The notes: generated from the sequence alone by a model not told the origin. A stretch of 19,730 nucleotides of DNA from an uncultured Mycoplasmatota bacterium (GCA_946494435.1 CAMMBO010000011.1:1-19730), one strand, 5' to 3'; positions 8,117-13,760 are shown, counted from the stretch's first letter. Translations and numbers: made by a program.

Positions 8117-8127
8117 GTTTTAACTAC

Positions 8128-8156
8128 TTGAAAATATTATATATTTATGATACTAT
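8128..8156 (+). promoter_or_regulatory. Promoter of antisense RNA, copy 1
   Basis: TTGAAA (8128-8133), 17 bases, TACTAT (8151-8156), with TGA immediately before the -10 as an extended -10. Identical to copy 2. Predicted RNA start near 8162. Confidence 0.75.
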
Positions 8157-8161
8157 GAATA

Positions 8162-8280
8162 TGTAAAAGAAATTTACATATAATAAAAAAAGGGAATACC
8201 TAGTTTTGGAGCGTTAGGTACTATTCCCTAAAAAAAAGTTTGGTTAATAGTACCACTCTAAGGAGTAGGTACTAATTTTA
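8162..8280 (+). ncRNA. Candidate antitoxin antisense RNA, copy 1
   Basis: Predicted from the promoter at 8128-8156 and the hairpin at 8249-8273. That hairpin pairs AGTACC-ACTC with GAGT-A-GGTACT around loop TAAG, followed by AATTTTATT. The RNA would be about 120 nt and contains a strong internal hairpin (8192-8228). It has no open frame of note. It overlaps the 3' end of the minus-strand peptide mRNA by about 95 nt, including its last eight codons. It would act by base pairing in trans or cis, as in TxpA/RatA and BsrG/SR4. Ends are inferred, not measured. Confidence 0.6.
8185..8228 (-). terminator. Terminator of the peptide mRNA, copy 1
   Basis: Read on the minus strand, GGGAATAGTACCTA (8228-8215) pairs with TAGGTATTCCC (8202-8192), with a two-base bulge, and is followed by seven Ts. 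On the plus strand the run is A, so it terminates only the minus transcript. Confidence 0.8.
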
Positions 8281-8350
8281 TTATAATGAAATAAATCAGA
8301 ATAATAAGAAGGATAATGATTAAACAAAGAAACTTTTCTATTTTTCTCAT
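8258..8350 (-). CDS. 30-aa hydrophobic peptide, candidate type I toxin, copy 1
   Basis: Minus-strand peptide: MRKIEKFLC, then an uninterrupted Ile/Leu-rich span of about 15 residues, ending IIIKLVPTP and TAG. The shape is a basic N-terminus, a single membrane span and a short polar tail, like type I toxins of Gram-positive bacteria. GAAAGGGGAG (8366-8357) lies six bases before ATG 8350; an in-frame ATG at 8356 is too close to the SD. Coding is supported by copy 2: the first nine residues are identical although codons 5, 6, 8 and 9 all differ synonymously. The peptide has its own promoter and terminator and an antisense RNA over its 3' end. I do not recognise a named family. Toxicity is inferred from architecture only. 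Confidence 0.7.
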   Translation of the reverse strand: MRKIEKFLCLIIILLIILIYFIIIKLVPTP

Positions 8351-8356
8351 ATCCAT

Positions 8357-8407
8357 CTCCCCTTTCAACAGTATAAAATTATAAGTTAGAAAGGGATAGT
8401 ACCTAAA
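8357..8407 (-). promoter_or_regulatory. Foldable leader of the peptide mRNA, copy 1
   Basis: On the minus strand the leader segment TTTAGGTACTATCCCTTTC (8407-8389) can pair through CCCTTTC with the SD GAAAGGG (8366-8360). Through TTAGGTACTATCCCT it can instead pair with the 3' UTR arm AGGGAATAGTACCTAA (8229-8214, one bulge). The two pairings are exclusive and would both limit translation. Confidence 0.55.
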
Positions 8408-8427
8408 CAACTAGATATTCCATTAAT

Positions 8428-8456
8428 AATGTAACACATATATTAAGATAAAACAA
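8428..8456 (-). promoter_or_regulatory. Promoter of the peptide mRNA, copy 1
   Basis: On the minus strand TTGTTT (8456-8451), 17 bases, TACATT (8433-8428) with TGT before the -10. The surrounding block is almost identical in copy 2. Predicted start near 8421, giving a leader of about 70 nt. Confidence 0.65.
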
Positions 8457-8507
8457 TCGAACAAGATACATTTTTTATTAGAAAATTTGTTTCATATATT
8501 TTAATCT

Positions 8508-8540
8508 AACTAGAAGAATAGAAAGTTATTCTAGTTTTGT
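8508..8540 (+). terminator. Plus-strand terminator before the Nudix promoter
   Basis: AACTAGAA (8508-8515) pairs with TTCTAGTT (8529-8536), partly extended inside, followed by TTTTGTTG. The equivalent hairpin in copy 2 is at 9508-9533. It would isolate the next gene from read-through. Confidence 0.6.
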
Positions 8541-8542
8541 TG

Positions 8543-8570
8543 TTTAGGATAATTTTTTCTATGTTATAAT
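8543..8570 (+). promoter_or_regulatory. Promoter of the Nudix gene
   Basis: Extended -10 TGT-TATAAT at 8562-8570. The -35 is weak: TTTAGG at 16-base spacing, or TTGTTT at 19. The counterpart before natA is at 9535-9564. Confidence 0.6.
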
Positions 8571-8589
8571 TTTACTTGGAGGGAATAAG

Positions 8590-9069
8590 ATGCAGTTTTA
8601 TAGTTTGAATCATGAAGCTTCTTTTGAAGATTTAAAAAAATTTAATTACCCTAATCAAAAGATAGGAGTAATTGCACACATAGAAAATGAAAATGGTGAA
8701 ATTTTACTACAGCAAAGAGGAGTAAAATCTCGTGATGAAAATGGTCTTTACGAGGATATAGGTGGTAAAGTAGAACCAGAAGATATAAACTTCTTATCAG
8801 CAATTAAGCGTGAAATCAAAGAAGCAGCAGGAGATGAAATTGAATTAGTTTTCAGTAATTCCATAGGAATTTATCATTGCTATAAAAATAATATTAATTG
8901 GGTTTTTGTAATATATTTTGTTAAATATATTGAAGGAAAAATTAAAATAATGGAGCCTTTGAAATGTATGGATTATCATTTTTTTAAATATAATGAGGCA
9001 ATTGATTCAGAATTAGTTACGGAAAGCTGTAAGTATTTAATTAAAAGTATAAAACATAATTATAGATAA
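8590..9069 (+). CDS. Nudix hydrolase-like protein with degenerate Nudix box
   Basis: 159 residues. GGAGG at 8578-8582 lies seven bases before ATG 8590. The core IGVIAHIENENGEILLQQR followed by GLYEDIGGKVEPEDINFLSAIKREIKEAAG is a Nudix fold with Nudix box, so a role in hydrolysing nucleoside diphosphate-linked compounds is expected. The box is not canonical: the Glu after GGKVEP-x is Asp65, there is one extra residue before R74-E75, and the final metal-binding Glu of E-x-x-E-E is Ala79 (EIKEA). Activity may be changed or lost. The gene is flanked on both sides by the repeated antisense cassettes and uses the promoter and SD belonging to copy 1. Confidence 0.8.
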   Translation: MQFYSLNHEASFEDLKKFNYPNQKIGVIAHIENENGEILLQQRGVKSRDENGLYEDIGGKVEPEDINFLSAIKREIKEAAGDEIELVFSNSIGIYHCYKNNINWVFVIYFVKYIEGKIKIMEPLKCMDYHFFKYNEAIDSELVTESCKYLIKSIKHNYR

Positions 9070-9123
9070 TAATTTAATTAATGATTATGAAATTATTTTA
9101 TTTAATGTTATTTACATATTACC

Positions 9124-9152
9124 TTGAAAATATTATATATTTATGATACTAT
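9124..9152 (+). promoter_or_regulatory. Promoter of antisense RNA, copy 2
   Basis: TTGAAA (9124-9129), 17 bases, TACTAT (9147-9152), TGA extension. Identical to copy 1 across the whole promoter. Predicted start near 9158. Confidence 0.75.
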
Positions 9153-9157
9153 GAATA

Positions 9158-9267
9158 TGTAAAGAAAAATTACATATAATTAAAAAGGGAATACCTAGCT
9201 TTGGAGTGTTAGGTACTATCCCAATATTTTGGTAGAGTACCTACTCTAAGGAGTTGGTACTATTTTT
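9158..9267 (+). ncRNA. Candidate antitoxin antisense RNA, copy 2
   Basis: About 110 nt, from the promoter at 9124-9152 to the hairpin AGTACCTACTC (9236-9246) / GAGTTGGTACT (9251-9261). That stem has one internal T-T mismatch and loop TAAG, and ATTTTTATT follows. Relative to copy 1, changes in the stem largely keep pairing. It overlaps the 3' part of the copy 2 peptide gene. Boundaries are predicted. Confidence 0.6.
9182..9222 (-). terminator. Terminator of the peptide mRNA, copy 2
   Basis: On the minus strand GGGATAGTACCTAA (9222-9209) pairs with TAGGTATTCCC (9197-9187), followed by five Ts. It corresponds to the copy 1 terminator with one base less in the upper arm. Confidence 0.75.
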
Positions 9268-9347
9268 ATTAACATAAATAATAAAACTATTATTACGAAA
9301 ATAAGTGAAAATATGACATAGCATAGAAATTTCTCTATTTTTCTCAT
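9246..9347 (-). CDS. 33-aa hydrophobic peptide, candidate type I toxin, copy 2
   Basis: Minus-strand peptide MRKIEKFLC, then YVIFSLIFVIIVLLFMLIK and IVPTP, TAG. It is three residues longer than copy 1. The first nine residues and the last four are identical to copy 1, while the membrane span has changed throughout to other hydrophobic residues. The SD GAAAGGGG (9364-9357) lies nine bases before ATG 9347. The promoter, leader, terminator and antisense RNA are all present. Divergence in the span with preserved hydrophobicity, and synonymous change in the N-terminus, argue for a functional peptide rather than chance. Family unrecognised; toxin role inferred. Confidence 0.7.
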   Translation of the reverse strand: MRKIEKFLCYVIFSLIFVIIVLLFMLIKIVPTP

Positions 9348-9356
9348 ATTATCAGA

Positions 9357-9403
9357 CCCCTTTCACACTATTTTTAAGTAAGTTCGAGGGGATAGCACCT
9401 AAA
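9357..9403 (-). promoter_or_regulatory. Foldable leader of the peptide mRNA, copy 2
   Basis: Minus-strand TTTAGGTGCTATCCCC (9403-9388) keeps pairing with its 3' UTR arm GGGATAGTACCTAA (9222-9209) through 14 positions with one G-U. The SD pairing is weaker than in copy 1 (CCCCT with AGGGG). Confidence 0.5.
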
Positions 9404-9423
9404 CAACTAGATATTCCATTAAT

Positions 9424-9452
9424 AATGTAACATATATATTAAGATAAAACAA
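9424..9452 (-). promoter_or_regulatory. Promoter of the peptide mRNA, copy 2
   Basis: Minus-strand TTGTTT (9452-9447), 17 bases, TACATT (9429-9424). Conserved with copy 1. Predicted start near 9417. Confidence 0.65.
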
Positions 9453-9507
9453 TCGAACAAGATACATTTTTTAATAGAAAATTTGTTTTATATATTTTAA
9501 TTTAACT

Positions 9508-9533
9508 AGAAGAGTGTAAAGTTCTTCTTTTTT
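9508..9533 (+). terminator. Plus-strand terminator before natA
   Basis: AGAAGA (9508-9513) pairs with TCTTCT (9523-9528), extended by a G-T pair, followed by a run of Ts to 9533. Confidence 0.7.
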
Positions 9534-9534
9534 C

Positions 9535-9564
9535 TTGATTAGCATATTTTTCCTATGATATAAT
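9535..9564 (+). promoter_or_regulatory. Promoter of natA
   Basis: TTGATT (9535-9540), 18 bases, perfect TATAAT (9559-9564) with TGA extension. It forms the right end of cassette copy 2. Confidence 0.7.
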
Positions 9565-9585
9565 TTTGCCTGGAAGAGGTGAATT

Positions 9586-10341
9586 ATGTTAGAAGTTAAA
9601 GACTTAAAGAAAAAGTTTGTTAAGTATAATGCTAAACGTAAAAAAGAAGAATTTTATGCTGATAATGGCATTAGTTTTAAAGCTAAAGATGGAGAAATCA
9701 TTGGTATATTAGGACCAAATGGGGCAGGGAAAACAACTCTACTTAGGATGATTGCAGGAATCCTTGAACCTACTAGTGGTACTATATCTTTTGATAAATT
9801 AGATTATCTTCATAATGAGATAGAAATTAAGAAGAGCATTGCCTATCTTTCTGGTAATACTAAACTTTATAATACTTTGTCTCCTTATGAATTATTAAAA
9901 ATGTGTGGAAATATTTATGGAGTAGAAGAAGAAAAATTAGAAGATAGGATAAAAGAGATATCTAAAAAATTAAATATGGATAGTTTTCTATATAATAGAA
10001 TTGAAAACTTATCAACAGGACAAACTCAAAGAGTTAATATTGCAAGATGTCTAGTGCACGATCCTAAATACTATATTTTAGATGAAGCGACTAGTGGACT
10101 TGATATTATTTCTAGTCAGATTATTTTAGACTTTATTAAAGAAGAAAAGAAACGTGGTAAGATAATTTTATATTCTACACACTATATGGAAGAAGCAGAA
10201 AATATATGTGACTATGTTATTATGATTAATAAAGGTAAAGTTATTAAAGAAGGTACTCCTAGTGAGATTAAAAAATCCACTAAAACTACTAATTTAAGAG
10301 ATGCTTTCTTTACTTTAATAGGAGGTGCATCTAATGAGTAA
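9586..10341 (+). CDS. natA: ABC exporter ATPase, NatA-like
   Basis: 251 residues. Walker A GPNGAGKTT (43-51), signature LSTGQ (142-146), Walker B YYILDEA with DEATSGLD (166-173), and the switch histidine in STHYMEEAE (H199). The STHYMEEAE switch and the late INKGKVIKEGTP are typical of NatA-type ATPases, which drive ABC-2 exporters such as the Na+ extrusion pump NatAB. It acts on the inner face of the membrane with the permease encoded by the overlapping next gene. The SD-like GGAAGAGG lies just upstream of ATG 9586. Sodium as substrate is possible but not shown; drugs or peptides are alternatives. Confidence 0.85.
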   Translation: MLEVKDLKKKFVKYNAKRKKEEFYADNGISFKAKDGEIIGILGPNGAGKTTLLRMIAGILEPTSGTISFDKLDYLHNEIEIKKSIAYLSGNTKLYNTLSPYELLKMCGNIYGVEEEKLEDRIKEISKKLNMDSFLYNRIENLSTGQTQRVNIARCLVHDPKYYILDEATSGLDIISSQIILDFIKEEKKRGKIILYSTHYMEEAENICDYVIMINKGKVIKEGTPSEIKKSTKTTNLRDAFFTLIGGASNE

Positions 10342-11473
10342 TTTAGGTAATATTTTAAAGAAAGAATTAAGAGAGATGTTTCGTGATAAAAAGTCTCTTG
10401 CCATGATGTTAATTATTCCTATTTTAATACCTGCTTTAGTAATAGGAATGTCTGCTTTATTCGAATCAGAAGTTAATAAGCCTATAACTGATTATAATAA
10501 AATTGGTTTTAATTATGAGTTAAGTGATATGGAAAAAGATATTGCAGAAAACTTAGATATAGAAGTTATTAATGGTACAACAGAAGAGTTAGAAAATAAA
10601 TATAGTGATGGTAGTATAGATTTATATATTACAAAAGATGGTAGTACTTATACTATTAATGGTGAAGATAATGAGACTAGTACTTATGCTACTAGTTTAA
10701 TGGACACTTACTTTGCTACTTATAAAGAGGCATTACAAACTAATTATTTAGCAAGTAATAATATAAATCCTACTGATGTTACTAATATTATTACTGTTAA
10801 CAAAGAAATAACTGAGACAGAAAACTTTTATGGTAATTATATTGTAAACTATGGCTTTCTATTTATAATTATGGCTATTACAATATCTGCAACTTATCCT
10901 GCTACTGATACAACAGCAGGAGAGAAAGAAAGAGGAACACTTGAAACATTACTTACTTTTCCAATTAAGAGTAAAGATATTATCGTTGGTAAGTTCTTAA
11001 GTGTCTCTTTATCATCAATTATTACGGGTGTTATTAGTTTAATTTTAATGCTTGTTTCGTTAGCATATGCTAATAGTAGTTTTGAAATATATAAAGATAC
11101 TAATTTAATGTTATCTCCTAGTAGTTTAATCTTTGCAATAGTTGTAATAATTGCTTACTCTTTATTAATAAGTGGTCTTTGTATTGCTATTGCTAGTAAA
11201 TCTAAAACTTTTAAAGAAGCACAAAGTGCTCTAACTCCTTTAACATTTATATCTTTCTTTCCAGGCATGATTGCTTTTATGGCTGGTATTAGTTCATCAC
11301 CACTTTTATCACTAGTACCTTTCTTAAACTTCACTCTATTATTCCAAGATATAGTTGTAGGTAATATAGATATTGTTAATATTTTATTAATGAGCTTATC
11401 TACAGTTGTTATTATTGCCTTAGTTTTAGTAGTAATAATTAAACAATATAAATCAGAAAAAGTATTATTTTAG
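10334..11473 (+). CDS. natB: ABC-2 type permease, NatB-like
   Basis: 379 residues from ATG 10334, eight bases after GGAGG (10321-10325). It overlaps the end of natA by eight bases, which implies coupled translation. A GTG nine bases earlier overlaps the SD and is rejected. Layout: KELREMFRDKKS then a first span (about 21-41), a polar external loop to about residue 165, then five more hydrophobic spans. The cytoplasmic motif GEKERGTLETLLTFPIKSKDIIVGKF is the hallmark of ABC-2 permeases of the NatB type. It forms the membrane channel with the ATPase. Substrate not determinable. Confidence 0.85.
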   Translation: MSNLGNILKKELREMFRDKKSLAMMLIIPILIPALVIGMSALFESEVNKPITDYNKIGFNYELSDMEKDIAENLDIEVINGTTEELENKYSDGSIDLYITKDGSTYTINGEDNETSTYATSLMDTYFATYKEALQTNYLASNNINPTDVTNIITVNKEITETENFYGNYIVNYGFLFIIMAITISATYPATDTTAGEKERGTLETLLTFPIKSKDIIVGKFLSVSLSSIITGVISLILMLVSLAYANSSFEIYKDTNLMLSPSSLIFAIVVIIAYSLLISGLCIAIASKSKTFKEAQSALTPLTFISFFPGMIAFMAGISSSPLLSLVPFLNFTLLFQDIVVGNIDIVNILLMSLSTVVIIALVLVVIIKQYKSEKVLF

Positions 11474-11476
11474 GCT

Positions 11477-11525
11477 AGTTATCGCCCACTTTTAGCACAT
11501 TAACACTCAAAATTGGTCGATAACT
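11477..11525 (+). other. Inverted repeat / structured 3' UTR
   Basis: AGTTATCG (11477-11484) and CGATAACT (11518-11525) are perfect complements. CCA/TGG add three more pairs after one mismatch. The enclosed DNA is more GC-rich than its surroundings. It lies between natB and the terminator and could be a structured 3' UTR or a small relic element. Confidence 0.5.
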
Positions 11526-11540
11526 TGGTTTTTAAGTTAA

Positions 11541-11570
11541 AATAGGACTTTTAAGAGTTCTATTTTTTTA
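11541..11570 (+). terminator. Terminator after natAB
   Basis: AATAGGACT (11541-11549) pairs with AGTTCTATT (11555-11563), one wobble, six-base loop, followed by a run of Ts. Confidence 0.8.
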
Positions 11571-11601
11571 TTATAATTTTAATAGAAAGAAAGTGATTAT
11601 A

Positions 11602-12090
11602 GTGAAAATATATATTATAGGTTCACCTGCATCAGGTAAAACAACTTTATCAAAAATATTAAGTAAGAAATATAATATAGAAAGTTATGAGCTAGATAAA
11701 TTAGTTTTTGATGATGATAATAATCATACTAGAAGAAGTGATGAAACTATTAAGAAAATGTTTAATGATATTTTAGTTAAAGATTCTTTTATAATAGAAG
11801 ATGTAGGTAGAAGTAAATTTGTTAAAGGTTTAGAAGAATGTGATAAGATATATTATATAAGTTTAAATAAATATGAAGTTTATAAAAGAGTTATAAAAAG
11901 GTGGATTAATCAGAAAGTAGGTAAGGAGAGTTTTAATTATCCTCCAACAGTTGCCCAGTTAATAGATATGTTTAGAGTTGTTAATAGTTATTATAAAAAA
12001 GAAAAGAGAAAGTTAGATTATATAAACAAGTTTAAAGATAAAGTTATTTATTTAGATAAAGACAAATTAAACGAATTAGAAAATAGATAA
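11602..12090 (+). CDS. P-loop kinase-like protein (FlaR/adenylate kinase-like)
   Basis: 162 residues starting MKIYIIGSPASGKTTL from GTG 11602. The earlier in-frame GTG at 11593 is part of the SD: AGAAAGAAAGTGAT (11584-11597) matches the ideal anti-SD complement at 12 of 14 bases. Walker A GSPASGKTT is at residues 7-15. SYELDKLVFDD follows, as in the AAA_17/FlaR-like group of small nucleotide-binding proteins, then IIEDVGRS and KIYYISLNKYEVYKRVIKRW. These resemble shikimate and adenylate kinases, but the substrate is unknown. Cytoplasmic. It probably starts an operon with the YbaK and Tim44-domain genes, which follow with short gaps. Confidence 0.75.
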   Translation: MKIYIIGSPASGKTTLSKILSKKYNIESYELDKLVFDDDNNHTRRSDETIKKMFNDILVKDSFIIEDVGRSKFVKGLEECDKIYYISLNKYEVYKRVIKRWINQKVGKESFNYPPTVAQLIDMFRVVNSYYKKEKRKLDYINKFKDKVIYLDKDKLNELENR

Positions 12091-12103
12091 GGAGTAGTTA
12101 GTT

Positions 12104-12580
12104 ATGGCATTAAAAAATGCGAAAGAACATTTAAAAAAATATGGATTAGATAATAAAGTAAAAGAGTTTGATACATCATCTGCAACTGTTAAAGAAGCAG
12201 CGATTGCCTTAAATTGTAGTGAAGCAGAAATTGCCAAGACTCTATCATTTTTAGTAGGTGATAAGCCTATATTAATAGTAACAGCAGGCAATAGAAAGAT
12301 AGATAATGCTAAATATAAAGCTATATTTCATGAAAAAGCCAAAATGCTTAAAGCTGATGAGGTAGAATCTCTTATTGGACATAAAGTAGGAGGTGTATGT
12401 CCTTTTGGAATAAATGATGGGGTAGATGTTTATTTAGATATATCTTTAAAAGATTTTGGTATAGTTTATCCTGCTTGTGGTAGTAGTAACAGTGCTGTAA
12501 AACTTACTATCAAAGAATTAGAAGATGCTTCTAATTACAAAGAATGGATAGATGTTTGTAAAATAAGAGAAGAAGGTTAA
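12104..12580 (+). CDS. YbaK/EbsC-family aminoacyl-tRNA deacylase
   Basis: 158 residues. AAGGAG at 12089-12094 overlaps the previous stop and lies nine bases before ATG. The family hallmarks are present: an early FDTSSATVKEAA, the active-site lysine K45 in EIAKTLSF, then VTAGNRKIDNAK, GGVCPFG (96-102) and the late YPACGSSNSAVKLT. YbaK/ProX-type proteins hydrolyse mischarged tRNAs, classically Cys-tRNA(Pro), in the cytosol as a proofreading step. Which mischarged tRNA this member uses is not visible. Confidence 0.88.
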   Translation: MALKNAKEHLKKYGLDNKVKEFDTSSATVKEAAIALNCSEAEIAKTLSFLVGDKPILIVTAGNRKIDNAKYKAIFHEKAKMLKADEVESLIGHKVGGVCPFGINDGVDVYLDISLKDFGIVYPACGSSNSAVKLTIKELEDASNYKEWIDVCKIREEG

Positions 12581-12584
12581 GTAG

Positions 12585-13349
12585 ATGAAAAATTTTTTGT
12601 TAACATTTTTTGTGCTTTTATTAGTTGTTATTTCTTGTAATGTTATAGTAGTTAATGCTAAAGAAGTATCTCATAGCAGTCCTATAACAATTTTAAGAGC
12701 AGGTGGAGGAGGTAGTAGTGGCGGACACTCAAGTTCTGGTGGCTCTAGTAGCGGTGGTCATTATGGAAGTAGAGGCTATAGTAATCCTATTTCTGATATT
12801 ATTTCTGCTATATTTTTTGCCTTTATCTTTTTCGCTTCGGCAATTATCTTGTATTTTAAAGTATTAAGAGCATCTTTTAATAGTAAAAGATATTTAAGAC
12901 TATTAGATGATAAAGATATTACTTGGAAGTATAAAACTATAGAGAAAAGAGTAATAGAAGCATTTTATGTTATACAGGAAGCTTGGACTAATAATGATAT
13001 TAGTAAAGCTAAAGATTATATGGCTAAAGATTTATATGAGAGCTTTAAAATAAAATTAGAATGGATGGATGTTAATAATAGAAGAAATGTCTTAAAGAAA
13101 ATAAGACTAGTTAATCTTAAACCTGTATCTATTTACGATGATAAAGATGATAAAAAAGACTTAATTTGGTTTTATATTAAAGGAAAGATGATAGATTATA
13201 CTATAGATACAAAAACAAGAAATATAGTTGATGGTACGACCAAAAATAAATCTTTTATTGAGTTTTGGAAATTTATAAAAAATAATCGTAATGAATGGGT
13301 ATTAAGTGAAATACTACAAGAAGATGAAAGTAGTAAGATAGGCTTATAA
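12585..13349 (+). CDS. Tim44-domain membrane protein with Gly/Ser/His-rich region
   Basis: 254 residues. Residues 1-25 form an export signal: either a signal peptide cut after VNA (25) or a lipoprotein signal, since VISC at 15-18 fits a lipobox. Residues 39-64 are low complexity, Gly/Ser with His. A membrane span covers about 71-93. The cytosolic-looking C-terminal domain (about 100-245) has the Tim44-like pattern: IEAFYVIQEAWTNNDISKAKDYMAKDLY, then strand-rich LIWFYIKGKMIDYTI and FIEFWKFIKNNRNEWVLSEI. Bacterial Tim44-domain proteins are mostly uncharacterised. It is four bases after the YbaK gene and closes this operon. Confidence 0.82.
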   Translation: MKNFLLTFFVLLLVVISCNVIVVNAKEVSHSSPITILRAGGGGSSGGHSSSGGSSSGGHYGSRGYSNPISDIISAIFFAFIFFASAIILYFKVLRASFNSKRYLRLLDDKDITWKYKTIEKRVIEAFYVIQEAWTNNDISKAKDYMAKDLYESFKIKLEWMDVNNRRNVLKKIRLVNLKPVSIYDDKDDKKDLIWFYIKGKMIDYTIDTKTRNIVDGTTKNKSFIEFWKFIKNNRNEWVLSEILQEDESSKIGL

Positions 13350-13353
13350 AATG

Positions 13354-13386
13354 AAAATAGTAGTGCTGTTTAACTACTATTTTTAC
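13354..13386 (+). terminator. Terminator after the Tim44-domain gene
   Basis: AAAATAGTAGT (13354-13364) pairs perfectly with ACTACTATTTT (13373-13383) around eight bases, followed by T. The rest of the gap to 13480 has a TATAAT at 13452-13457 that may serve the next gene, but no good -35. Confidence 0.85.
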
Positions 13387-13480
13387 TATTTTTATATCTT
13401 AAAGAGAAATATTTTCTTTTATTAAATATAGTAAATAAAAATATTATGTTATATAATTAGATAGTAAAGGTAGTGATAAG

Positions 13481-13759
13481 ATGTTTAAAGTAGAAGAAAA
13501 TAGAACTATATATTTAGATGATAAAGGTAATATTTTAGGAGAAGTAGATTATCCTTATATTTCTTCTAATGTCGTAGATGTTAATCATACCTTTGTTGAT
13601 ATAAGTTTAAGAGGAAAAGGTATTGCAAATTTACTTTTAACTCATGCCTTTAACTATTTTAGAGAAAATAATATTAAAGTAAAGGCAAGTTGTTCTTATG
13701 CTATTAAATGGCTTGATAATCATAGAGAATATACTGATTTAATGATAGAAAAGAAGTGA
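13481..13759 (+). CDS. Small GNAT-like acetyltransferase (YjdJ type)
   Basis: 92 residues, the usual size of the short GNAT subgroup (Acetyltransf_CG). Seen: V-x-V-NHTFVD, SLRGKGIANLLL (the acetyl-CoA-binding loop, R44-G45-K46-G47), the late CSYAIKW (71-77) and H81-x-x-YTD. AAAGG about ten bases before ATG serves as SD. The P-type ATPase gene starts one base after its TGA stop, so the two are co-transcribed. The acceptor substrate of these small GNATs is generally unknown. The TGA stop also shows that TGA is not Trp here. Confidence 0.82.
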   Translation: MFKVEENRTIYLDDKGNILGEVDYPYISSNVVDVNHTFVDISLRGKGIANLLLTHAFNYFRENNIKVKASCSYAIKWLDNHREYTDLMIEKK

Positions 13760-13760
13760 T

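Larger units (their letters stand above)
8128..8583. repeat. Sense/antisense cassette, copy 1
   Basis: About 455 bp repeated as copy 2 at 9124-9578. Homology starts at the plus-strand promoter TTGAAA and runs to the SD of the following gene. The best-conserved blocks are the plus promoter, the GGGAATACCTA hairpin, the minus promoter/leader (8401-8500) and the downstream TATAAT. The peptide-coding middle is the most diverged part. The 473-bp gap 8117-8589 is fully explained by this unit. Confidence 0.9.
9124..9578. repeat. Sense/antisense cassette, copy 2
   Basis: Second copy of the unit at 8128-8583, in the same orientation, about 1 kb away. All elements are kept: plus promoter, antisense RNA and hairpin, minus peptide gene with promoter and terminator, plus-strand terminator, and TATAAT plus SD for the next gene (natA). 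It explains the 516-bp gap 9070-9585. The remaining start of that gap has only an AT-only hairpin (AATAATTT with AAATTATT, about 9067-9097) that may end Nudix transcription. Confidence 0.9.

Noticed and set aside
8111..8130. Hairpin AAGTAG/CTACTT at the end of the flavin reductase-like gene
   Set aside because: Six-base stem with no T-run after it, and it overlaps the -35 of the antisense promoter; not a credible terminator.
8192..8228. Plus-strand terminator for the flavin reductase-like gene
   Set aside because: The hairpin is strong but is followed by A residues on the plus strand; the T-run exists only on the minus strand, so it ends the peptide mRNA.
8128..9578. Mobile element or CRISPR from the two long direct repeats
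   Set aside because: No transposase, no target duplication or terminal inverted repeats seen, and only two long diverged copies about 1 kb apart; the content is explained by promoters, RNAs and peptides.
12076..12291. Minus-strand open frame over the start of the YbaK gene
   Set aside because: Antisense shadow of a well-supported gene, with no RBS.
13350..13480. Mg2+-sensing riboswitch before the GNAT-mgtA pair
   Set aside because: The gap is only about 130 bases, mostly a terminator for the upstream gene and AT-rich DNA; no M-box-like structure could be seen.
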